Source of the DNA: Agapanthus africanus | Taxonomy: Eukaryota > Streptophyta > Magnoliopsida > Asparagales > Amaryllidaceae | DNA: 64,000 bases | Assembly: GCA_030015575.1 (NCBI GenBank) | Contig: CM057346.1 | Location: 114,123,899 to 114,187,898, forward strand | Reading direction: 5' to 3' | Shown: positions 11,279 to 21,886 of the stretch, one piece after another | How the letters are laid out: each line of letters starts with the position of its first letter | How positions within the stretch are numbered: the stretch's first letter is position 1 | Notes under the pieces: model-generated | Seen by the model: the letters and a program-made list of their open reading frames with translations, nothing else | Databases searched by the model: none | Told to the model about the DNA's origin: nothing | Position numbers and translations under genes: made by a program

Positions 11279-13473
11279 TGTTAGTTATATGTATGCTCTA
11301 GAGGCCATTACTGTACATAGGATGTAAATTGTAGTGGATGCTCGGACATATATAGGGAGGACTTTCTTGCTCGACATAATAGTATGCTATCTGGTTGCTC
11401 TTTGCCTTAACGTGTTTACTGATTGTCTCTCTGATACATGTTGGTAAAGCCCTCAGTATGTGTACTTGACTACCTGGACTGTGATGCGGATCATACTAGT
11501 GGGGACATTGTAGTCTATAAGTACATCCTTCAAGGTCCCTAGTCGTGGGTGTATCGAGACGGGGCATCGATATACCAGAGTAGACTAGCGTATACCTTCT
11601 CGACGCATACAGATGGGCGATGGATGATCCCATATCCATTGGTGTTTGACATCAGAGATGATATACGGGTGCTCAGTGGAGACAGGGTACACTGGACAGA
11701 CTCGCCGACAACTCCCAGATGGTATTATACCTTATGTCAGATGGCAGTTCTCAGGTGACACTAGTACAGGTTAGTCTGTTGACCCGAGATCGTCATAGAG
11801 TCTTGTGTGATTCCCACTGAGCTTTGATTTCCACCTTACCACGTCTAAGTGGGCATGCAAAATGGTGGTTTTTGGGTACAGTCCCGAATCACATGGAGGC
11901 AATGAGCGATAGGAGGGGATTCGTCTCTCCCGGTATAGGGAGTTGATGTTGCGTTGTGTTCGATTGGCTATAACCGGAAATCCCTGGCCAGGGTTGCTGA
12001 GATTTACTGGTAAGTGTTACCAGTAGTTTCTCGAACTATTATAGACCTCATATCGACACAACTTATCGAGCTACCGGGGTCTGACGTTTACCACCCCTAG
12101 GCAAGATATGCGACATATCAGACGAACAGACCGGACTGTACGGTAAGTGTTACTGGTTGGATTCATAGGAGTGTGAGCGGGCTTGCTCGTTGATCTTCTG
12201 ATCGCTCAATAGCCGGGTGGCCGTTACGTTTAGCAGACCGCTTGCGGTTTATGGGTGTATGATATGATCATCATCTGCTGCCGGCGTATTGACAAGTCTT
12301 TAGAGTCCTACACAGAGGTTTCCTGGCTCAAGCGAAACGAAATAAGAGCGCATATGAGATATGTGTGGGACCGAGAATAATACTACTATGTGATACTGTA
12401 TTCAATTCTCGCGATTTGTGACATTGATTGGTTATATGCGACATAACCGGGTTATCGGATCAAGTGTTGATTCGATAAGTTGTTACTATTGATATTAGTC
12501 GGTTATATACAGTATGACCGGATCGTTAAATCAAGTGTTGATTTAATGATTTAATGTACAATTATATATTTGATATATCACTTTACATTAACTAATATTG
12601 GTTCACTTAAGATGTTTTTCTTACTTGTTTGTGCACATTGTATATGTGATATATTTTTGTGCACAAGATTGCATCATGTTTGATGATACATGCAAACTTG
12701 GGTGTATGTTTGAATTAAACCATGTTTAGTAAATGGTTAGGGTTTCATTTTCATTTGCTTTATTTATTTATTCTTTTTGGTGAGAAATAAAATGGTGACT
12801 TTATTTGGATTTCACTTGAAGCTTCATGAAGCTTTGAAAGTCAAAGCCGTTTTGTGTCTTTCCTAAACCCTAACCCTTTAACTAAACCCTAGTTCATTCT
12901 CTACACTTAACCATGGTTGCTAATATGATAAGAATCATTTTATTTTCTATTATTCTTATTCTTATCATATTATCTTCTTCTTCTTCTTCAAGAAGAAAGA
13001 AGCTTGCAAGCTTCAATGGTGAATTGAGAAAAAGAGTGAGAAATCCAATTCTAAAGTGAACCCACTTCCTATTTCTTCATCCTCTACCACTTGCCATGTA
13101 GTATAAGGTGTTTTCTTCACAAGTTTCATGACTTGGTGAAGTTGGAGCTTGATCTTGAGTTGTCTCGACGTAGATCATCTTCGGCATCGAAGTCGACGAC
13201 CTAGCCCGATCATTTCTTCGACAAAACCATCGCTAGAGTCCGGGATCCGATGATCGCAGCGGAGGGACATCATCATGGAGCTAAGTAAGTGGAGGACCGG
13301 ATCTACAAAGATTGTATTTCCATTCAATTTAGCAGTTAAGTTGTTAACTAGCTCGTAGTTTCGCTTAAACTCTAGTCAACGATCTATATTAGGGTTTCTC
13401 CGCACCGGGATTTTTTGAATTTGGCATGGTTGATGCCTTGTGGGACCTCCTTAGAGTACTTAGGAACCCTACA
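11279..13473 (+). mobile_element. A 5' LTR (2195 bp)
   Basis: Starts TGTTAGTTATATG and ends GGAACCCTACA, one base before the primer-binding site. It carries a series of short palindromes with tiny loops: GATATG/CATATC at 12105-12119, ACTGGTAA/TTACCAGT at 12006-12024, GGTTAT/ATAACC at 12430-12448, a 12-bp-arm hairpin at 12452-12478, TTAAATCAA/TTGATTTAA at 12526-12546, and the 16-bp palindrome AAGCTTCATGAAGCTT at 12819-12834. I could not fix a TATA box with confidence. Confidence 0.92.
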
Positions 13474-13474
13474 G

Positions 13475-13487
13475 TGGTATCAGAGCC
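13475..13487 (+). other. primer-binding site of A (initiator tRNA-Met)
   Basis: TGGTATCAGAGCC, fully complementary to the plant initiator tRNA-Met 3' end, one base after the LTR. Confidence 0.95.
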
Positions 13488-16400
13488 TAGCTAGAGTTTT
13501 AGGCAAAGTGTAGATGAAGTTAGAAGTCCGATCGAACCCGTAAACCCCGACAAAACCCTTCTCTGTACATTTTTCAAAACAGTGGATTTTTTTGAATTAA
13601 AAATTCTCAGAATAACAAGCAGGAAAAGATAAGAATTACTGTGAAGTAAGGTCCACTAAGTCAATAATTTGACCGCGGAACCGCGGCGAAACCAGGGATT
13701 TTGAGGTGGTTCCGCGGCCAAAATTTGGACTTAGTCCCTGAAATTTCATATATTTATTCTTAGGTCCTTTCTTGGCAATTTTTTATGGGAATTTTTTAAT
13801 TCCACTCAAGTGTTGAGTTTTCTAGGGTTTTATTGGGGACTCATTAATTCGATCGGATAATTTAATTTCGTTTATGTTTTTCCGGATAATTTAGAATATG
13901 TTAAAAAGTTCGACTGGATATAAATACCCAATTTTTCCCCTGCCGGAAAATTTCCAAGTGTTGGATCTTTCCGTAGTTTAAAGACGTTTTAAGTAGTGCA
14001 AGTAAATCAATGGGCCCTCTAAACGACAAAAAACCTTAACTCGATTATGAGACCGTCTTGAACTGCCCTTTGAACCTTTGGGTTTGGGGCAGTACGGCGT
14101 GCCACATGTGAGGCGTTGGCTTGACCCTTCTACGGCTGGACCATTGGTACTGTGGCATGAAGTGAATGTTTTTTAAACTTATTTCATGTGTTGAGATGTT
14201 TCGGGAAAACTTGGGTGTTTGATTGTTCGATCGGAAAGTTTAACATTTTCTATTTATCTGGAATGTGATACAATAATTGGAATTCACAAGTAGTTATGAG
14301 ATAACTGAATGGATGTTATAAATATAGCACTTTAGTCTCACTTGATCGGTTGCCACGAAATTTTGATGCGATCAAAAGTCCGTCGCAATCTCGTAGTGTA
14401 CGCGGATACACGCCGGTAAAACGTAATAGATAGCCACGCCCCATAGCCCCGACTAAGTGACTGTAGGAGAACCCCGTCGCCGAAAGCATCCGTTCGGGTG
14501 CTCGCGGTAGCGGTGTTCCGCCTTGGTGCACTTCGTCGACGGCATCGGGGGTGCGGCCGTCTACTGAAGTTTGCGACGAGCATTCGATCAGGATTTCGGG
14601 AATCTTGTTGAATTACCCGACTTGAAATTGAAAATATTTTTCGATAATGAGACTAAAATGCGGGGTTTATAACTGTTATGCATGCGATGTCTAAGGAATT
14701 CATTTGATTAGGCATGCGATGTCTATGCAGGTTGCGGATTCCAACTGTTGTAGTTTTACACTTTCTTTTCTGTGACCGTAAGTGTAATATGTGATATCGC
14801 TGGTTTCGTTGCTATATGTCAACGACAATTGGGATACGCATGTTTACTTACATTGATGACATGTGATGTTATGTGTTGCTGGATATGTTATATTGGATCG
14901 TCGTGTTTGAATAGCCGGGGTTTTTTTTATGTGAGATGAGTGTTTTTCATTTTCAATCATGTAAAACCTTGTATGTAATATTCTTTTATTGGGGCACTTA
15001 CAGGTTGCGGAAGTTGTCACCGTTGTTGTATATTATTTACTTTTCCGCACTAGGATAGACCCAAGGAGGAGGGCACAAGTAACCGGGTTCTGGTGTCCAG
15101 TGGGAGACCAACTCGAGGAGTCGAGTCCGGGTCTCCTAACTCTAGAATTGGTAGGGTTGCTTGCCGCTCTCGTAGGGTTCTAGGGGTGTGGGTTTGGCTA
15201 TTCATCGCGACCGTGGAATCCGTGTTTTATAATGGCTCGTATTAAAAACAAGGACGTCCTAATATATCCAATATTTCATATGATATTTTCTGCTGCGATA
15301 TCTGTGATGTGATCATTTGATATGTTCTGTGATAAATACTGTATATAGCATATATAATATATTATATAGGCGTTACTTATGTTTTACACCCGCGCTAGCC
15401 CTGCCCCGTTCTGTCGTTTGTTACCTAACCTAACGGTGCACGAGGGGACATCGAGGCGAATGCGGATGGCATAAGTGTACGTCGTATTTATCTGTGATGT
15501 TTAGGTAATTTAAAAGATGGGACTTCATTAATATGATTAATGAAAGAAAAGAAACCTAAGATGTTGTGGAATCAAATTTTCAAAAACAGATAGCTACAGT
15601 TCTTGCTTTGCAACGCGGTGTTCCTTGTAGAACATCCTGCACCTTATTCGATAAGGAAAGGACCGAGATCCCTTCACCGGGAGTGACCCCTTTAGAAATA
15701 ACTGGCAGATGCTACAACTCTCGGTTTGTCTTTTGATTGCTTCTATAGTTTCTGCTTTGCACAGTGATATATATAATATATCTCGCACCTTATTCGATGA
15801 GGAAAGGGCCGACGATCCCTTCACCGAGAGTGACCCCTTTAGCAAAACTAGAAAAGCCTAAAAAACACTCCATTTTAAAATCATTTGATTCTACAACGAT
15901 ATCAAGTTCATTACGCAATAGGTTTTCAGAAAAACCTGTCGTAGCCCTCCGTCATTTCAGATAAGTACTAGTTAGTATTCGTGCTACGTTTGTTGACTAT
16001 GTTAAGACGTAGTGTGCGGTAGCTAATTAGTGCTTATCTATATAAGCATATGATGCGATTGGATTAGGGTAGTCGTGAGACTTTGTTGACTATGTTAAGG
16101 GTCGTGCGGGTGGGTTTAATTCAATCAGGAAATGACGGGTTGAACTTGACTAGCACTTATGATTTGTTGACTATGTTAAGGTCATATAGCTGCTAGGAGC
16201 AAAATATTATCGGGAATTTCAAGTGTTGAAATTTGCAATGAGATTGCATACCATCTATGAGATAGTTAGATCCCGATACCCGTTGCGAGTAAGAGTTACT
16301 CCTGGGAGAGTTTTACACATTACAATTAGCCGATCAAGTAGGTGTCTAGAAAGGTGTCAACGGGGTTACGCCTCTGGGAAAACGAGGTTTACTGTAATTA

Positions 16401-16620
16401 GGTCCGTACGAAAGCACGGGGAACCTCCCTCAAAGTACCGACACTGGCCTGGCTGAAAGATTGGCGAACTTGTAGCGTGTAATTAATCCCGGCTAGTCTT
16501 TCCTTTTAGGGTTTGAAAGAGGATTTGATAAAAACTAGTGGGAGCCATCCTGATTAGATAAAATAATAACCAATCTATTCTTGCAAGAGCGCACGCTGAG
16601 TGTTTTCTTCTCTCTCTCTC
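13488..16620 (+). mobile_element. A leader, 3.1 kb non-coding
   Basis: No gag frame is visible where copia elements normally carry it. Landmarks: a CCGCGG dyad (about 13673-13725), hairpin with loop CTATATGT (14806-14825), a direct repeat with copies about 146 bp apart (hairpin arms CCTTAT/ATAAGG near 15641 and a one-base variant near 15787), three identical micro-hairpin units (15989-16006, 16082-16100, 16163-16181), and the TTTTCTTC-CTCTCTCTC tract ending in CAG at 16621-16623. Short frames here do not persist between A, D and E. Confidence 0.8.
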
Positions 16621-16623
16621 CAG
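16602..16623 (+). promoter_or_regulatory. possible 3' splice site before pol of A
   Basis: A 19-nt pyrimidine-rich run ends in CAG followed by GTAGCGACC and the pol ATG at 16633. It has the form of a plant splice acceptor. E has the same arrangement; D has CTG and B has AAG at this point. No donor was identified. Confidence 0.45.
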
Positions 16624-16632
16624 GTAGCGACC

Positions 16633-19415
16633 ATGTCACGCCTTAATCACGATAATAATACGGATATTGACCGAACCCGCTTATTATACTGAGCTGGGGA
16701 ACGTTGGTCCCGCTCCAACTTATAATTGTTATAAGACAGAGCAGGAAATAGGGGATTACCAGAATTCCCGTGCCGCCCAAACGAAGAGAGTGCATGCTGA
16801 TGCATCATCTTCGGGTGTGTTCATTATAAAAAACTGTTTCTCAGTATCCTCTACATCCTAGGTATTTGATACCGGATCAGGATCCCAGATATGTAATCTG
16901 TTATATAGGGCTACAGAAAGGTAGAGAACTGAGAACGGGTGATAAGTTTCATGAGGTAGAAAACGGGGCAAGTGTTGCGGCCAAGTCTGTTGGTCACTGT
17001 CACCCTGTATTACCAATACATTGATTTTGAACGAATGTTATTAAATACCGAACCTGATATACAAAATCATATCAGTCTCTTTATTAGTAAAGAAATGATA
17101 AAATTTTGTATTGTTGGATAATTTTTTGAACATTTCCTATATCAATAGTTGATCAGTTCAGGTATGTTATCTAAAAGCATTGATGTTCTAAATCAAACTA
17201 CGGTTCTTAGTATACAGAACACACATAAGAGGAAGAGTTCAGAAATGAACGATTCCTTCTTTTGGTATTGTAGATTAGGTCATATCAATGTGACCCGACT
17301 AGCTTAAGTTACATTGTAGATGCATATTTAAATCAGTTTGAATTTACATCTTGTGAAACTTGCCAGTCATGTCACAGAGATAAGATGACCATAGCTCTGT
17401 TTACTGGAAACAGAGAAAGAGTTAGTGAACTCTTGGGATTGTTACATGTTGATGTATGAAAGTCTCCAGTCTACACATGCCAAGACCGGTTCCTTTTTAC
17501 TTCATTACATTCTCTGATAATCTCTCAAGATTTAGAGATATGTTCCTGTTGAAACACAAGTCCGAACCTTTTGAGATATTCACAGAATATAAGTTGGAAG
17601 TAGAGAACCAAAATACGGGTATAAGTATTATGTCGTATGATAAGATCAAGGAGGAGAATACTTGTGCACGGAATTCCTGGATTATTCTAAAGGAGAATGA
17701 GATTCTCTCTCAGTATTACTCCTCTGAATACACCATAGCACAACGGTGTATCAGGGCCGAGCAATAGCACCCTATATGATATGGTGTGCTCTATGATGAG
17801 TATCACTGAGTTACCTGTTTCTTTTAGGGAGTTATGCACTTGAGAAGCTGCATACCTATTGAATTGGGTTCGAATCAAATTAGTGCCTACTACTCCATAT
17901 AAGATATGGTACGGGAAGAGCCTATCTCTTAAGTAAGTTAAGATTTGGGATTGTCCGGCCAATGTCAAAAGCAAAATCCGGACAAGATCGAGGCAAGGTC
18001 AGTTCTGTAGAAATGAAAAGGTTCCAGCTATACAAACAGAAGCTGATGATTTGGCAGAACCAAAGGATTCAATAGCAACCAACGAACCCCAGCCTCTCCG
18101 CCGATCTAGTAGGGTTTCTCACCCGCCTGAGAGATACTTTGGTTTCTCTATGACAGTGGGAGCGAGGAATGCATCATGAGATGATGACCCAACTAGTTTC
18201 GAGCTGGCCATTAGGAGTGAGACTCTGTAAGAATGGCTGGATGCTTAGCGATCTGAGATGGAATCCTTATACACCAACAAAGTATAGACTTTGGTTGCTT
18301 TATCTGAAGGGTTAAATCCCCATCAGGAGCAAGTATATCTTGAGAAGTTTACTTGGTGCACATGGAAAAGTTGAGACTTTTAAAGCTAGACTTGTTAAAA
18401 GTTTGCATCATTGACCAGGTATGGATAATGATGAAACCTTTTCAAGTAGCTATGCTTAAGTCCATACAGATCCTACTTGCCACGGCTACATACCATGACT
18501 ACAATATCTGACAGTTGGGTGTCATGACTGCTTTTCTAAATATTGATTTAGAAGAGAGCGTCTATAAGTACACAGCCAGAGGGCTTCGTAAACAGTGGGA
18601 GCAGCGGAAACATGTGCAAGATCTTTTATGTGATGAAGCAGGCATCGCGGAGTTAGAACATCTGTTTTGATGAGTTAGTCAAACAGTTTGACATCATCAA
18701 AATGGTAGATGAACCTTGTATATACAAAAAGGTAGTAGGGAGTATGGTTGTGATCCTCGTAGAGTACGTGGATGACATACTCTTGATAGGGAAAGAGTTT
18801 CCTATGCTACGCTCGGTCAATCTCCGCTTATCACAATGATTCTCCATACAGGATCAAAGTGATACCTACTAAATCCTGGGTTTTGGATCAATGAGATAGA
18901 TCTAATTGGATATTAGGACACTCACTAGTTGTAGTGAGATGGTATCAATTGATCCTGGGGAGAATCACTGGAAAAGTTCCAGGGTGATAGGACGACTGAA
19001 AGTCTGTCACAGGCATTGTCTGTACCCACAGTAAAGACACGGTATGTTGGAAGAGTTCCAAGCTAGATACCGTGGCATACTAGATGATAAAGGATGGATA
19101 CATCGCTACTTAAGATGCTACCAAAGAGGCAGTCTGGGTGTATATTGGTTCATGAGATGAACTAAGTTCCTACCATTGTGTGACAATGGAAGTGTGGCTT
19201 TGGCCAAGGAACCCCAGTCCCATCAGTGACCCAGACGTATTCTGAGGCAGCATCACCTGATCATGGAGATAGTCGATCTCCAGGGTGATCGAGGTTAGGA
19301 GAGAAGACTCAGAGGACAACACGGTGGATCCACTCACAAAGGCCTTTTCCCAGAGAGAGACTTTTATGGGATGGTTGAGTATGAGATACTACAACCACTG
19401 TTACAGATGGCCATA
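16633..19415 (+). pseudogene. copia pol of element A, decayed
   Basis: Starts MSRLNHDNN and shows the protease motif DTGSGSQICN near 16870, an intact-looking integrase CX2C (CETCQSCH) near 17350-17375, integrase core fragments, and reverse transcriptase with EYVDDILLIGKEF near 18750-18795, then an RNase H region. Many stops and frameshifts break it; the longest open piece is 103 residues. Between integrase and reverse transcriptase (about 18000-18025) a stretch of about 150 bp present in E and B is missing; D lacks the same piece. Gag is absent. A must have moved using proteins from another copy. Confidence 0.88.
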
Positions 19416-19430
19416 GTGCAAGTGGGAGAT
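19416..19430 (+). other. polypurine tract of A
   Basis: GTGCAAGTGGGAGAT immediately before the 3' LTR start at 19431. Confidence 0.9.
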
Positions 19431-19673
19431 TGTTAGTTATATGTATGCCCTAGAGGCCATTACTGTACATAGGATGTATATTGTAGTGGATGCTGGGACA
19501 TATATAGGGAGGACTTTCTTGCTCGACATAATAGTATGCTATCTGGTTGCTCTTTGCCTTAACGTGTATACTGATTGTCTCTCTGATACATGTTGGTAAA
19601 GCCCTTAGGATGTGTACTTGACTACCTGGACTGTGATGCGGATCATACTAGTGGGGACATTGTAGTCTATAAG
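19431..19673 (+). mobile_element. A 3' LTR, first part
   Basis: Begins TGTTAGTTATATGTATGCCC and matches the first 243 bp of the A 5' LTR up to the ATAAG duplication (19669-19673) made by insertion of D. Confidence 0.93.
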
Positions 19674-21871
19674 TGAAAGGTTCCTAGGCACCCTATAGAG
19701 GTCTCACAAGGCATCGAACATGCCAATATAAAAATTTATGGGTGCCGAGAGACCCTAATACGGATCGTCGGCTAGAAATTTAGGCGAAAAGATAACTAGT
19801 TAACACTTAACTACAAGTAAACGGAAATACAACCTTTGTAGATCCGGTCCTCCACCTCCATAGCTCCGCAACGAAGTCCCCTCACTGTCCTAGTGAATTC
19901 CCGGGCTCTAGCGTCGGCTTCATCGGAGAATGGACGGGCTAGGTCGTCGATGACATGCCGAAGATGATCTACGTCGAGGCATCGATAGATCAAGCTCCAC
20001 CTTCACCAAGCCATGAAAACTTGTGAAGGAAACACACTCTACTACTTGGAAAGAGGTAGAGGATGAAGAAATAGGAAGTGGGTAGACTTTAGTTTTGGAT
20101 TTCTCACTCATTTCCATCAATCACCATTGATGGAGCTTTCTTTCTTCAAGTGAAGAAAGGAAGAAGAAGATAGAAATTGTTATGATAAGTTAATTTAGAA
20201 AATAGCAAATAAAAGAATACTTATCATAATCAACCATGGTTAAGTGTAGAGACTAAACTCAAGTTAAGTGAATGGTTAGGTTAGGTATGAAGACAAAAAT
20301 GGTGACTAAGTCAAAGCTTCATGAAGCTTCAACATAAATCCAAATTAGCCACCATTTTCCTTTTGCCAAAAATGAATAAATAAACAAATAAATGAATAAG
20401 TAAAAACCCTAATCATCCACTTAACTATAGTTTAATACTTTACACTTAACCAAAAAGCATGTATCATCAAACATGATACAATCATGTGCACAAAATCATA
20501 TCGCATATGCAATGCGCACACCCGAGTGAGAATATCCATTTAAAGTGAACCGATACTAGTTAATGCAAAGTAATATATCAAATATATAATTATACATTAA
20601 ATCATTAAATCAACACTTGATTTAACGATCCGGTCATATCACATATAACCGACTAGTATCCAATGTATCGGTTTATCGAATCAATCCTTGATTCGATAAC
20701 TAGGGTATATCGCATATAACCTAATCGATACTTTCATCGCGAGAATGGAATACGGTATCACATACACGCATTATTCTCGATCCCGCACATATCTCATATG
20801 CGCTCCTATTTCGTTTCGCTTGAGCCAGGAAACCTCTGTGTAGGACTCTAAAGACTCGTCAATACGCCGGCAGCAGGTGATGATCATATCAATCACCCAC
20901 AAGCCGCAAGCGGTCTGCTAAACGTAACGGCCACCCGGGTATTGAGCGATCAGAAGATCGACGAGCAAGCCCGCTCATACTCCTGTGAATCCAACCAGTA
21001 ACACTACCGTACAGTCCGGTCTGATCGTCTGATATGTCGCATATCTCGTCTAGGGGTGGTAAACGTCAGACCCCAATAGCTCGATAAGTCGTGTCGATAT
21101 GAGGTCTATAACAATTCGAGAAACTACTGGTAACACTTACCAGTAAATCTCAGCAACCCTGGCCAGGGATTTCCTGTTATAGCCAATCGAACACAGCGCA
21201 AAATCAACCCCCTATACTGGGAGAGACGAATCCCCTCCTATCGCTCATTGCCTCCATGTGACTCGGGACTGTACCCAAAAACCACCGTTTTGCACGCCCT
21301 CTTGGACATGGTAAGATGGAAATCAAAGCACAGTGGGAACCACACAAGACTCTATGACGATCTCGGGTCAACAGACTACTCTGTACCAGTGTCACCAGAA
21401 AACTGCCATCTGACGTGAGGTATAATACCATCTGGAAGTTCTCGGCGAGTCCGTCCAGTGTACCCAGTCTCTACTGAGCACCCGTATATCTCCTCTGATG
21501 TCAAACACCAATGGATATGGGATCATCCATCGCCCATCTGTATGGGTCGAGAAGGTACACGCGAGTCTACTCTGGTATATCGATGCCCTGTCTCGATACA
21601 CCCACGACTAGGGACTTTGAAGGATGTACTTATAGACTACCATGTCCCCACTAGTATGATCCGCATCATAGTCCAGGTAGTCAAGTACACATCCTAAGGG
21701 CTTTACCAATATGTAACAGAGAGACAATCAGTGTACACGTTAAGGTAAAGGTCAACCAGATAGCATACTATCATGTCGAGCAAGAAAGTCCTTCCTATAT
21801 ATGTCCCAGCATCCAATACAATATACATCCAATGTACAGTAATGGCCTCTAGGGCATACATATAACTAACA
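19674..21871 (-). mobile_element. D 3' LTR (2198 bp)
   Basis: Plus-strand reading starts TGAAAGGTTCCTAGG and ends CATATAACTAACA. It contains a perfect 12-bp-arm hairpin (TTATCGAATCAA and its complement, 3-nt loop) at 20673-20699 and the AAGCTTCATGAAGCTT palindrome. Small substitutions and short differences separate it from the other LTR. Confidence 0.94.
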
Positions 21872-21886
21872 ATCTCCCACTTGCAC
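21872..21886 (-). other. polypurine tract of D
   Basis: Minus strand GTGCAAGTGGGAGAT next to the LTR start. Confidence 0.9.
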
